From assembly GCF_900114535.1 (NCBI RefSeq), contig NZ_FOTK01000020.1, forward strand, positions 52,691 through 116,690: 64,000 nt of DNA, written 5' to 3'. Positions within the stretch are counted from its first letter, which is position 1, and each line of letters opens with the position of its first letter. The notes under the pieces were generated by a model that made no database searches, had not been told where the DNA came from, and saw nothing but the letters and a program-made list of their open reading frames with translations. Below, piece by piece: positions 43,231 through 51,752 of the stretch. The DNA comes from Methylobacterium pseudosasicola. GTDB taxonomy: Bacteria > Pseudomonadota > Alphaproteobacteria > Rhizobiales > Beijerinckiaceae. Both the position numbers and the translations under genes were made by a program.

Positions 43231-44130
43231 TCAGCCTTCGAGCAGACCGGCGTGGCGCAGGGCCGCGTCGACGATCGCCCGGGTCGCGTTCGAGACCGGC
43301 ACCAGCGGCAGGCGCAGCTCTTCGGTCATGTGGCCGAGCTTGGCCAGCGCATATTTCGCCGGCGACGGGTTGGCCTCGGCGAACAGGCCGCTCTGGAGCG
43401 GGAACAGCCGATCCTGGATGGTGAGCGCCTTGGCGTAGTCGCCGGCCAGCGAGGCCTCCTGCAGGTCGGCGCAGAGGCGCGGCGCGACGTTGGCCACCAC
43501 CGAGATGCAGCCGTGGCCGCCCTGGGCATTGTAGCCGAGCGCCGTCGCATCTTCGCCTGAAAGCTGGAGGAAGTTCGCCCCCATGGCCTGACGCTGCTGA
43601 CTGACGCGGTCGATCTTGGCGGTCGCGTCCTTCACGCCGGCGATGTTCTTCAATTCGAAGAGCCGGGCCATCGTCTCGACGCTCATGTCGACGACGGAGC
43701 GGGGCGGGATGTTGTAGATGATGATCGGGATGCCGACCGCGTCGTTGACGGCCTTGAAGTGGGCGTAGAGGCCTTCTTGCGTCGGCTTGTTGTAGTAGGG
43801 CGTGACCACGAGCACCGCGTCGGCGCCGGCGCGCTCGGCGTGGCGCGCCCGGGCCACCGCCTCGGCGGTGGAGTTGGAGCCCGCGCCCGCCACCACGGGC
43901 ACGCGCCCGCCGGCCTCGTCGATGCAGGCCTCGACCACCCGGTCGTGCTCGGCATGGGTCAGGGTCGGGCTCTCGCCGGTGGTGCCGGTGGGCACCAGGC
44001 CGTGGCTGCCCTGCTCGATCTGCCAGCGCACGAATTTCCGGAACGCGGCCTCGTCGAAGGCGCCGTCGCGGAACGGCGTCACAAGCGCGGTGAGCGAGCC
44101 CCGCAGGCGGCTCCCGGTCATCTCGGTCAT
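43231..44130 (-). CDS. dapA: 4-hydroxy-tetrahydrodipicolinate synthase
   Basis: Condenses pyruvate with aspartate semialdehyde at the entry to lysine and meso-diaminopimelate synthesis. The 299-residue TIM barrel has GTTGESPTLTHAEH (about residues 49-62), Tyr139 in IIIYNIPPRS and the Schiff-base Lys167 in AGVKDAT. A second gene (smpB) follows 16 bp downstream, so they are probably one transcript. ATG 44130 lies close to a second ATG at 44121; both are plausible. Confidence 0.96.
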   Translation of the reverse strand: MTEMTGSRLRGSLTALVTPFRDGAFDEAAFRKFVRWQIEQGSHGLVPTGTTGESPTLTHAEHDRVVEACIDEAGGRVPVVAGAGSNSTAEAVARARHAERAGADAVLVVTPYYNKPTQEGLYAHFKAVNDAVGIPIIIYNIPPRSVVDMSVETMARLFELKNIAGVKDATAKIDRVSQQRQAMGANFLQLSGEDATALGYNAQGGHGCISVVANVAPRLCADLQEASLAGDYAKALTIQDRLFPLQSGLFAEANPSPAKYALAKLGHMTEELRLPLVPVSNATRAIVDAALRHAGLLEG

Positions 44131-44348
44131 CTCAGGCGTCCCGAAGAGTGTCAGCTGGCGTCTTGGCGGACTGATTGGCTGCGGCGTTCTCGGCGCCGCG
44201 CGTCCCGCGCGCCGTTCGGCCGCGGACGGGCAGACATAGGCGGTCGCGCCACGCCGCGCAAACAGATCGTGGTCACGGTTTACGGGTTCTTAATGCCCCT
44301 GCACCGATCCTCAAGTCTTTCCACTCCGGTCGTGACAAGGGGGGAAAC

Positions 44349-46706
44349 GTGATCCGAGCGCAGACGGTCCGAGGGAACGTGATCCGCGCGCTCGCCTCAA
44401 GGCGCACGCCCCTTGTGGCGGCGGCTCTGGTCACGACGCTTGTCACGACCCTTGGGGTCGCGTTGGCCGGGCAGATCGGGACCGACGCGCCGGCCTCGCA
44501 GCCGACGCCGCCGTCGAGCGACGCCGCCCTGTCGCCCGCCCAGACCCGCAGCACCGAGGCCGCGCTTGTCGCCGATCCGGTAGCCGCCGACGCCCTGAAG
44601 CTCGATCCGGCCCAGGCCGCCAAGGGGAACGAGAAGGGCTCCGACCGGGGCGAGGAGGCCGCCGGCAAGATCCCGGCTGCCGCCACCGCCTATGCCTCGG
44701 CCGATCCCGACGCCCCCGTGGCCTTCCCGCTGCCCGACGCGGCGGTGACCCCGGCCGCGCCGGTGCCGGAAGTCCCGGATCCGGGCAAGCCAAAGATCTC
44801 GGGCGACACCGACCCGACGCTGCTGCGCGGCGCCATCGACCTCTACCGCAAGGGCCGGGTCGCCGACGGCGACCGGATGCGCGACGGCTTCACCGATCCC
44901 GCCGCGAGGGCGCTGCTCGAATGGGTGGCGATCCGCGCCGGAGCCGGCATCGGCTTCGCCCGCACCGTCGCCTTCGCCCGGGCCAACCCGACCTGGCCGG
45001 CCGGCCCGCTGCTGCGCCGCCGGGCCGAGGAGGCCCTGCTGTCCGAACGCAAGCCCCCTTCCGTGGTCCGGGCCTATTTCGCCACCGCCAAGCCGGTGAG
45101 CGCGCCGGGCAAGTTCGCCCTGGCGCTGGCGCTCCGGGCCGACGGCTATGACGGCGACGCCGCCGAGATCGTCCGCGACCTGTGGCGCACCGAGAGCTTC
45201 GGCAAGAGCCTGGAGGCCAAGGTCCAGGACGCGTTCCCGGGGGTGCTCACCCGGATCGACCACCGCTACCGGATGGAGCGGGCGCTCCTGAAGGACGATT
45301 GGGAGAGCGCCGGCCGGGCGGCGGGCTACGCGGGCGGCGGCTATGCCAGCCTCGTGCGCGCCCGCCGGGCCGTGGAGGACAAGGCCGGCGGTCCGGCCGC
45401 CCTGGCGGCTGTGCCCCCGTCGCTCCGGGGCGACGCCTCCTACATCTTCTCCCGGGCGCAGTATTTCCGCCGGGCCGACAAGCCCGAGGAGGCCGCCGCG
45501 GTGCTCGCCGCGGCCCCCAGCAACCCGGACGTGCTGGTCGACGGCGACGAGTGGTGGGTCGAGCGCCGGATCGTGGCGCGCAAACTCCTCGACCTCGGCG
45601 ATGCCAGGACCGCCTTCACGGTGGCGAGCGGCCACGCGGCCCGCACCCCGGAGAAGCGCCTGGAGGCCGAGTTCCACGCCGGCTGGATCGCCCTGCGGTT
45701 CGCCGGCGACCCGGCGAGCGCCGCGCAGCATTTCGCCCGGATGGCGACCATCGCCGAGAGCCCGGTCTCGCTCGCCCGCGCCGCCTACTGGCAGGGGAGG
45801 GCGGCGGAGTCGCTCGGCCAGCACGATGTCGCCAAAACCTTCTACGAGCGGGCCGCCCTGCAGCCGATTGCCTATTACGGCCAGGTCGCCCGGGCCAAGC
45901 TCGGCCAGACCAGCCTGCCGCTGCGCGCGCCGGCCGATCTCGAAGGCGTCGAGCGGCAGGCCTTCGAGGACAGGCTCTACATCCGGGCGCTGCGCCTGCT
46001 CGGCGAGGCCGGGCTCAAGGACCTGGCGCTGCCGCTCTACATCGACGCCGCCCGGGAGCTCGGCGACCCGCGCGAGATCCAGGCGCTGGGCGACCTCGCC
46101 ACCGACATGAAGGATGCCCGCGCCCTGGTGGCGATCGGCAAGCTCGCGGTGCAGCGCGGCCTGCCGCTCGACGCCCACGCCTACCCGACCATCGGCATCC
46201 CGACCTACGAGACGTTTTCGGCGGTCCCGCAGGTGGAGCGGGCCATGGTCTATGCCATCGCCCGCCAGGAGAGCCAGTTCGACCCCCGGGCCCAGTCCGG
46301 CGTCGGCGCCCGCGGCCTGATGCAGATGATGCCGGCCACCGCCCAGCGCACCGCCCGCAGGGTCTCGGCCGCCTTCGACCTCGACCGCCTGACCAGCGAC
46401 CCGGCCTACTGCGCCAAGCTCGGCCAGGCCCATCTCGGCGAGCTGATGGAGGATTGGCGCGGCTCCTACGTCCTCGCCTTCGCCTCCTACAATGCCGGCG
46501 GCGGCAACGTGAAGAAGTGGATCGACGCCTACGGTGACCCGCGCAAGGGCGAGGTCGACGTGATCGACTGGGTCGAGCGCATCCCGTTCACCGAGACCCG
46601 CAACTACGTGCAGCGGGTGATGGAGAACCTGCAGGTCTACCGCTCCCGCCTCGACGGCCGCAGCGCCCTGCTGATCGACGGGGATCTGCACCGCGGGGCG
46701 CGGTAG
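44349..46706 (+). CDS. Soluble lytic murein transglycosylase, Slt family
   Basis: Cleaves peptidoglycan to 1,6-anhydromuropeptides. 785-residue protein starting at GTG 44349, with AAGGGGGGAAAC upstream. Residues 18-40 form a hydrophobic export or anchor segment. A Pro/Ala-rich linker follows to about 150, then a long superhelical region of TPR-like helices (about 155-600), as in Slt70. The C-terminal catalytic domain has the general acid Glu641 in ARQESQF and GARGLMQMMPATAQ, then ASYNAGGGNVKKW. The transglycosylase is periplasmic. The 218-bp upstream region separates it from the divergent dapA gene. Confidence 0.93.
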   Translation: MIRAQTVRGNVIRALASRRTPLVAAALVTTLVTTLGVALAGQIGTDAPASQPTPPSSDAALSPAQTRSTEAALVADPVAADALKLDPAQAAKGNEKGSDRGEEAAGKIPAAATAYASADPDAPVAFPLPDAAVTPAAPVPEVPDPGKPKISGDTDPTLLRGAIDLYRKGRVADGDRMRDGFTDPAARALLEWVAIRAGAGIGFARTVAFARANPTWPAGPLLRRRAEEALLSERKPPSVVRAYFATAKPVSAPGKFALALALRADGYDGDAAEIVRDLWRTESFGKSLEAKVQDAFPGVLTRIDHRYRMERALLKDDWESAGRAAGYAGGGYASLVRARRAVEDKAGGPAALAAVPPSLRGDASYIFSRAQYFRRADKPEEAAAVLAAAPSNPDVLVDGDEWWVERRIVARKLLDLGDARTAFTVASGHAARTPEKRLEAEFHAGWIALRFAGDPASAAQHFARMATIAESPVSLARAAYWQGRAAESLGQHDVAKTFYERAALQPIAYYGQVARAKLGQTSLPLRAPADLEGVERQAFEDRLYIRALRLLGEAGLKDLALPLYIDAARELGDPREIQALGDLATDMKDARALVAIGKLAVQRGLPLDAHAYPTIGIPTYETFSAVPQVERAMVYAIARQESQFDPRAQSGVGARGLMQMMPATAQRTARRVSAAFDLDRLTSDPAYCAKLGQAHLGELMEDWRGSYVLAFASYNAGGGNVKKWIDAYGDPRKGEVDVIDWVERIPFTETRNYVQRVMENLQVYRSRLDGRSALLIDGDLHRGAR

Positions 46707-46799
46707 GGGATCGGGCGTTCGCCGCGCGGGGTCCGAGGGTCACGCATCGGCTTTTGGCTAGGGACTACACAGGTTTGCGGCGCAGGCGGTGTTGCAAGC

Positions 46800-47050
46800 C
46801 GCGACGCGTACGCTCTCCGTGCGAGCTGCGATGTTCACACATCTGCGCCGACACGCTCTCCTCCCCCTTGTGGGGAGGAGTTGGAGGTGGGGGTGGCTCA
46901 GGAGGCACCGCTGCGCCCTATCTGGCACCACCCCCACCCCTGGCCCCTCCCCACAAGGGGGAGGGGAAACGCGCTTGTTTCTCAAGCCCTTGGAGTCCGA
47001 GAGAGAAGTCTGAATCGGCTAGCCTTTGCGGGTGAGGACGGGCGCGTGTC
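46800..47050. repeat. Nested palindromic element, copy 1
   Basis: An inner palindrome of family B (46857-46967: CTCCTCCCCCTTGTGGGGAGG ... CCTCCCCACAAGGGGGAGGGG) is framed by arms related to those of the element at 48402 (left GCGACGCGTACGCTCTCC; right GGCTAGCCTTTGCGGGTGAGG). A further related arm, TGTGAATCCACTCACCCGCAC, is at about 47099-47120. In the 523-bp gap after the transglycosylase gene, no gene is seen apart from this element. Confidence 0.7.
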
Positions 47051-47229
47051 CGCTGCGATGTGACGTCCGTTGCAGCGGAGAACCATCCGGACCGCGTTCT
47101 GTGAATCCACTCACCCGCACAGGAGGGCCTTCCTGCCTTGTCCAGCATCCGGTGCATCTGTTGCGCGTGGAAGAGGGGCCCCGCGCCACAGCCGACGTGC
47201 TGAAAGTCGGCTGGCTTCATCCGCCCGTC

Positions 47230-47445
47230 TCAGCGCTGCTCGTCCTCGACGATGCCGCGCAGGGCGGTGAGGGCGCGTTCCCGGCCGGCATCGGTTTTGA
47301 TACACGACCAGAGCCGCAGGCATTCCTGCATGCCGGCGGTACCGGGTGACCCACTGTCGCCGGTGAAGAAGCGGTCGACCGGGATGCCGAGAATGTCGGC
47401 GAGCGTCAGCAAGGTCTGGGTCCCCGGCTTTTCAGTGCCGCTCAT
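47230..47445 (-). pseudogene. N-terminally truncated XRE-type regulator remnant
   Basis: MSGTEKPGTQTLLTLADILGIPVDRFFTGDSG matches the last part of an XRE-type helix-turn-helix domain, namely the sequence after the recognition helix, where L-x-x-L-A-x-x-L-x-V/I-x-x-x-x-F-F is standard. The first three helices are missing: upstream the frame continues into AT-rich DNA with no match. A further 40 residues resemble regulatory tails (IKTDAGRERALTALRGIVEDE). It may still produce a 71-residue peptide (ATG 47445 with AAAGGGA upstream), but DNA binding is unlikely. Confidence 0.55.
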
Positions 47446-47627
47446 GAGGGACAATCCCTTTACCGGTATACAGTAAAATTGAACCAATTTTATAATATAT
47501 AAGATTGTATAAAAAAATCAATCTTGTTATCTTTATATGTTTCTAAGAGAAGCCGTCGATCTGTGCGAGACCAAGCCCGTCAGCGTCCCGGCGGACGCCA
47601 ACGGTCCCCTCGACCCTGCACCGCGGC
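47446..47627. other. AT-rich patch beside the XRE remnant
   Basis: Positions about 47463-47545 are strikingly A+T-rich (TATAATATATAAG, TATAAAAAAATC, TTATCTTTATATG) within a 70% G+C genome. AAGATTG (47501-47507) and CAATCTT (47519-47525) form an inverted repeat. It could be a MucR-bound promoter or a scar of foreign DNA. No gene is present. Confidence 0.65.
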
Positions 47628-48218
47628 TCATCCCGCGATCCGGAGCCCGGCCGCGTCGGCGCGCCGACCGCGCCGCTCCGTCGGGTCCTGGAACACCCCG
47701 GACCACAGGCCGAGCCGGCGTCCCCAGGCCCGGTCGGAGGCGGCCGCGTAGGTCGCCACTGCGCGATCGGGCACCGCGAGGCCCCGCGCCACCATCCAGG
47801 CCCCGAGATCCTCGTCGCCGACCCGGCAGAGCGCCGCCACCGAGCCCTCGGACTCAGTCCCGCGCGGCTCGCAGGTGATGGCTTCGGTGCCGATATGGTC
47901 GGCCAGGGCCCGGGCGGCGTCCCGGCCGCAGGGATAGGGCCGGTCCTGGGCGTCCGAGCAGGTCTGGTCGGCATCGGGCGCCGCGATGCCGTAGAGGCTG
48001 ACCCGATGCGGGCCGACCATCACGGTCCCGCCGTCGAGCACCCGGGCCGGGCCGTGCAGAGGCTCGGCCGCCCGGGCCGGGGCGTGCCAGGCGAGGCCGC
48101 CGGCCAGGAAGACCGCCAGCAGCGGCAGCCGCGAGCGTCGGGCCGAGTCGTCGGGGCAGAGGAGGGTGCCGGCGAGGCCGGCGGCACAGGTGAGGAGGGC
48201 ACCGAGGATCAGGGACAT
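47628..48218 (-). CDS. SNase-like (thermonuclease-family) exported protein
   Basis: 196-residue protein with an N-terminal hydrophobic region (residues 1-50, two segments) and an SNase-like domain: RVLDGGTVMVGPHRVSLYGIAAPDADQTC, then YPCGRDAARALADHIG, CRVGDEDLGAWMVARGLAV and RRLGLWSGVFQDP, in family order. Active-site residues differ from typical members: DGD is DGG and the APE glutamate is APD, while the Arg before LYGI remains. Activity is therefore doubtful. The four cysteines suggest a periplasmic location. Some family members are named for YncB/thermonuclease homology only. Confidence 0.75.
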   Translation of the reverse strand: MSLILGALLTCAAGLAGTLLCPDDSARRSRLPLLAVFLAGGLAWHAPARAAEPLHGPARVLDGGTVMVGPHRVSLYGIAAPDADQTCSDAQDRPYPCGRDAARALADHIGTEAITCEPRGTESEGSVAALCRVGDEDLGAWMVARGLAVPDRAVATYAAASDRAWGRRLGLWSGVFQDPTERRGRRADAAGLRIAG

Positions 48219-48401
48219 GGGATCGCGTCTCCGGAAGAGGTCTGACCCCCTTCTGCCGGAACCCCGCACCGCGATCCTGACGGCGCCTGTCAGCCTCCCG
48301 TCAGGCGGCCCGCGCCACGCCGTGCGGGATGACTTTACGGGGCCGGACCCCACCTCTCTGCGTTATGGTTGACCCGGTTGGCATTTCGCCTTGTGCAGGC
48401 C

Positions 48402-48661
48402 GCGACGCGCATACTCTCCCGTGCGGGCTAGCGGATTCACATATCGCGTTCGGCAGTAAGCGCTCGAGACACCGCGCTTTCTGCACTCCCCCTTGTGGGG
48501 AGGGGTCAGGGGTGGGGGTGGTGCCGGATGAGGCTCAGTGGTGCCTTCTGCACCACCCCCACCTCCAACTCCTCCCCACAAGGGGGAGGAGAGCGCGTTC
48601 CGCCTGCCAGACGACGATCTGTGACTCCGCTAGCCCGTGCGGGGATGGGACCCGCGTCGCG
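48402..48661. repeat. Nested palindromic element, copy 2
   Basis: Outer arms: CGCGACGCGC...CGTGCGGGCTAGCGGATTCACA (48402-48441) and its near-complement TGTGACTCCGCTAGCCCGTGCGG...CGCGTCGCG (48620-48661). Inner family B palindrome at 48486-48591 in the opposite orientation to the copy at 46857. The whole 260 bp can fold as one long hairpin. The rest of the gap 48219-48712 has no gene. Confidence 0.75.
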
Positions 48662-48712
48662 TTCGGAACCGTGTGATGCCGCGAGCCTCCTGATGGTCGA
48701 GCCACCTCTCGC

Positions 48713-49018
48713 ATGATCCAGCCCCCGTCCCGCCGCGCCGCGCTCCTGCTGCTCGCCTGCGCGGCCTGGCCCGCCCGTGCCTCCGAGGATGCCGACCGCG
48801 CCCGCCGCGCCCTGGAGAAGGGCGAGATCCGCCCCCTCGACGAGATCCTGCGGGCCGCCCGCGCGGCGGTGCCGGGGGACGTGGTGGCGGTCGATCTCAA
48901 GCGCGACGACGGGCAGTGGCTGTACAAGCTGCGCATCCTCGGCGCCGACGGGAAGCGCCGCTCGGTGAAGGTCGATGCCGGCTCGCTCAAGATCCTGGAC
49001 GAGGACGACGATGATTGA
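48713..49018 (+). CDS. PepSY-domain exported protein
   Basis: 101-residue protein with a signal peptide (residues 1-22, ACAAWPARAS) and a PepSY-type domain: EKGEIRPLDEILRAARAAVPGDVVAVDLKRDDGQWLYKLRILGADGKRRSVKVDAGSLKIL, ending in DEDDDD. This pattern is standard for the small periplasmic PepSY proteins that precede PhoP/PhoQ-like two-component genes. The next gene starts 15 bp downstream. It may interact with the sensor kinase domain or bind metal through the acidic end; both are inference. Confidence 0.9.
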   Translation: MIQPPSRRAALLLLACAAWPARASEDADRARRALEKGEIRPLDEILRAARAAVPGDVVAVDLKRDDGQWLYKLRILGADGKRRSVKVDAGSLKILDEDDDD

Positions 49019-49033
49019 GGGCGGGAGCCGGCC

Positions 49034-49696
49034 GTGCGCGTCCTAGTGGTCGAGGACGAGCCCCGCATCGCCGCGGACGTGAAGCACGGGCTCGAACAGG
49101 CCGGCTACGTCGCCGACGTGGTCGCGGACGGGGAGGCGGCGTGGTTCCGCGCCGAGACCGAGCCCTACGACGCCATGGTGCTCGATCTCGGCCTGCCGCG
49201 CCTCGACGGGCTCGGCGTGCTGCGCCGGCTGCGGACGGCGGAGGTGGCGCTGCCGGTGCTGATCCTCACCGCCCGGGACGGCTGGCGCGAGCGGGTCGAG
49301 GGCATCGATGCCGGCGCCGACGACTATCTGGTCAAGCCGTTCCGCATGGAGGAGCTGGTCGCGCGCCTGCGGGCGATCCTGCGGCGCACCGCCGGCCACG
49401 CCTCGCCGGTGCTCCGGACCGGGGACGTGGAACTCGACACCCGCACCCGGGCGGTGAGCGTCGCTGGCCGGCCGACCGAATTGACCGCCCTGGAATACCG
49501 GCTCCTGGCCTTCCTGCTGCACCGGCAGGGGCAGGTCGTGCCGGCGGGCGAGGTACTGGACCATCTCCACGGGGTCGGCACCGAGCGCGAGGCCAACGCC
49601 CTCGAAGCGCTTCTGACCCGGCTGCGCCGCAAGCTCGGGCCGGGGGTGATCGAGACCCGCCGCGGCCAGGGCTACCGCGTCCCGGAGGCGCCGTGA
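49034..49696 (+). CDS. OmpR-family response regulator
   Basis: 220-residue transcription factor. The receiver domain has the phosphoacceptor Asp51 in MVLDLGLP, acidic pocket residues in LVVEDEP, Thr in LILTARDG and Lys in DDYLVKPF. The winged-helix DNA-binding domain ends TRLRRKLGPGVIETRRGQGYRV, standard OmpR/PhoP type. GTG 49034 follows GGGAG. Its stop overlaps the start of the kinase gene by four bases (GTGA), implying translational coupling. Confidence 0.95.
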   Translation: MRVLVVEDEPRIAADVKHGLEQAGYVADVVADGEAAWFRAETEPYDAMVLDLGLPRLDGLGVLRRLRTAEVALPVLILTARDGWRERVEGIDAGADDYLVKPFRMEELVARLRAILRRTAGHASPVLRTGDVELDTRTRAVSVAGRPTELTALEYRLLAFLLHRQGQVVPAGEVLDHLHGVGTEREANALEALLTRLRRKLGPGVIETRRGQGYRVPEAP

Positions 49697-51057
49697 GGCG
49701 CGACTCCCTGCGGCTGAGGCTGGGGCTCGCGGCGGCGGCCCTGATCGCGCTGGCGCTGCTGCTCGCCGGCGCCGGCCTCACCGTGATCCTCGATCAGGTG
49801 CTCGACGCCCGCACCGCCGACGAGCTCGACCGGACCGCCAAGCTCATCGCCGGCCGGGTCAACCTCGCTGCGGACGGGAGCCCGACCATCTCCCGGGAGC
49901 CGCCGGACCCGCGCTTTTCCACGCCCTATGGCGGCCTGTACTGGCAGGTGGAGGCGGGAAGCCGTGTCCTGCGCTCGCGCTCCCTCTGGGACAAGAGCCT
50001 CGACCTGGGGGCGACCACCGGCGATGCCCCTTCGACCGTCGAGGCCACCGGCCCGGATGGTGGTCGGCTCATCGCCATCGCCCGCCCCCTGGAGATCGGC
50101 CCGCGCGGCGCCGAGACCCGCTTGCGGGTGATCGTCGCCGAGGACCGGCGCGACCTGGCGGCGAGCCGCGCCACGTTCCTGCGCCTGCTGGTCCCGGCGC
50201 TGGCGGCCCTGTTCGTGGTGCTGACGCTCGCCCTGTGGCTGTTCGTGCACCGGGCGCTGGCGCCGTTCCGGGTGCTGCAGCAGGATCTCGGCGCGGTCCA
50301 TGCCGGGACCCGGACACGGCTGCCGGAGCAGTTCCCCGACGAGGTCCGGCCGCTGGTGGCCGATCTCAACCGGCTGCTCGATGCGCAGGAGCGCGCCCTG
50401 GTCCGGGCCCGCGCCGCGGCGGCCGACATGGCCCACGGCCTCAAGACGCCGCTCGCCGTACTCGACGCCCTGGCGCGCCGGACCGGGCCGGCCGATCCCG
50501 GCCTGTCGGGGGAGATCGCCGAGCAGGCCCGGGCGATGGGCGGACAGGTCGAGCGCGCGCTCGCCCGCGCCCGGATCGCGGCGGCGGGCGACCTGCGGCG
50601 GCGGACCTGCCGGGTCGCCCCGGTGGCCGAGCGCCTGGTCGCGACCATGCGCCGGCTGCCGGAGGGCGATTCGCTGGCCTGGGCGATCGCCGTGCCGGAG
50701 GCGCTCGCCTATCCGGGCGAGGAGGGCGAGCTGATGGAGGTGCTGGGCAACCTCCTCGACAACGCCCGGAAATGGGCGCACCGGCGGGTCCGGGTGGCCG
50801 GGGCGGCAGATGGCGGGGGCTCGCGGCTCACGGTGGAGGATGACGGCCCCGGCATGAGCGAGACCGCGATCGCCGGCATCGGCCGCGGCCAGCGCTGGGA
50901 CGAGAGCCGCCCGGGCACCGGCTTCGGCATCGCCATCGCCCGGGACGTGGCCGAGGCCGCGGGCGCCCAGCTCGCCTTCGGGCGCTCGGAGATGGGCGGG
51001 TTGCGGGCCGACTTGACCTGGACGGAGCCGGCGGAGAGCGGAAAGCCGAGGCGCTAA
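49693..51057 (+). CDS. Sensor histidine kinase (PhoQ/PmrB-like)
   Basis: 454-residue membrane kinase. Transmembrane segments at about residues 10-32 and 160-183 enclose a periplasmic domain of about 125 residues (VNLAADGSPTISREPPDPRF and similar). A HAMP-like linker leads to the H box MAHGLKTPLAVL (His near 248). The ATPase domain has the N box LGNLLDNARKWA, G1 DDGPGM and G2 GTGFGIAIA. The sensed signal is unknown; PepSY-linked kinases of this type often respond to divalent cations or antimicrobial peptides. GTG 49693. It ends convergent with metW, with a 4-nt overlap of the two stops. Confidence 0.93.
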   Translation: MRRDSLRLRLGLAAAALIALALLLAGAGLTVILDQVLDARTADELDRTAKLIAGRVNLAADGSPTISREPPDPRFSTPYGGLYWQVEAGSRVLRSRSLWDKSLDLGATTGDAPSTVEATGPDGGRLIAIARPLEIGPRGAETRLRVIVAEDRRDLAASRATFLRLLVPALAALFVVLTLALWLFVHRALAPFRVLQQDLGAVHAGTRTRLPEQFPDEVRPLVADLNRLLDAQERALVRARAAAADMAHGLKTPLAVLDALARRTGPADPGLSGEIAEQARAMGGQVERALARARIAAAGDLRRRTCRVAPVAERLVATMRRLPEGDSLAWAIAVPEALAYPGEEGELMEVLGNLLDNARKWAHRRVRVAGAADGGGSRLTVEDDGPGMSETAIAGIGRGQRWDESRPGTGFGIAIARDVAEAAGAQLAFGRSEMGGLRADLTWTEPAESGKPRR

Positions 51058-51752
51058 TCCGCCCCGCGCCGGAGCAGGAACACACCTTGCGCGCCGAACA
51101 GGTTCCACACCCACCAGGGCATCGAGAACCGCATCGGCCGGCCGCTCGCGTCGAGGGCCGTGGCGTGCTCAATCCGGGCGCCGATCAGGCGGCACAGGCC
51201 GACGAAGTCGCGGATCGTGCAATGGTGGATGTTGGGGGTCTCCCACCAGGCATCCGGCATGATCTCGGTGACCGGCATCCGCCCGCGCAGGGCGAGTTCC
51301 GACCGGACCCGCCAATGCCCGAAATTCGGGAACGAGATGATCACCTGCCGGCCGATGCGCAGCAGGTGCTCCAGCACGATCCGGGGATTGCGGGTCGCCT
51401 GGATGGTCTGGGACAGCACGACCACGTCGAAGGCGTCGTCGGGGTAGTTCTCCAGGTCGGTGTCGGCGTCGCCCTGGATCACCGACAGGCCCCGGGCCAG
51501 GCAGGCATTCACCCCGTCGCGGGACAATTCAATCCCGCGCCCGTCGATGCTGCGCCGGTCGCGCAGCAGCGCTAGGAGCGAGCCGTCGCCGCAGCCGATG
51601 TCGAGCACGCGCGCCCCCGGCGGCACCAAGCCCAGCACGACGATGTGGTCGACCCGGGCGCCGTTGCCCTCGGCAGTGCGGGGCAGGGCGTCGGTGGTCT
51701 GCCAGGGCGCGGCGTTGCCCGGGGAGCCCTTGAACAGCATCGAGCCGCTCAC
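51054..51752 (-). CDS. metW: Methionine biosynthesis protein MetW
   Basis: SAM-dependent methyltransferase-like protein that works with MetX in methionine synthesis. 232 residues with VLDIGCGDGSLLALLRD (motif I), GIELSRDGVNACLARGLSVIQGDADTDLENYPDDAFDVVVLSQTIQAT in family order, then PNFGHWRVRSELALRGRMPVTEIMPD and WWETPNIHHCTIRDF, the MetW signature. GTG 51752 overlaps the metX stop by four bases, giving translational coupling. Its stop overlaps that of the convergent sensor kinase gene. Confidence 0.95.
   Translation of the reverse strand: MSGSMLFKGSPGNAAPWQTTDALPRTAEGNGARVDHIVVLGLVPPGARVLDIGCGDGSLLALLRDRRSIDGRGIELSRDGVNACLARGLSVIQGDADTDLENYPDDAFDVVVLSQTIQATRNPRIVLEHLLRIGRQVIISFPNFGHWRVRSELALRGRMPVTEIMPDAWWETPNIHHCTIRDFVGLCRLIGARIEHATALDASGRPMRFSMPWWVWNLFGAQGVFLLRRGAD

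Noticed and set aside
46754..47063. Small plus-strand ORFs over the nested palindrome
   Set aside because: They translate the palindromic repeat itself and have no protein-like composition.
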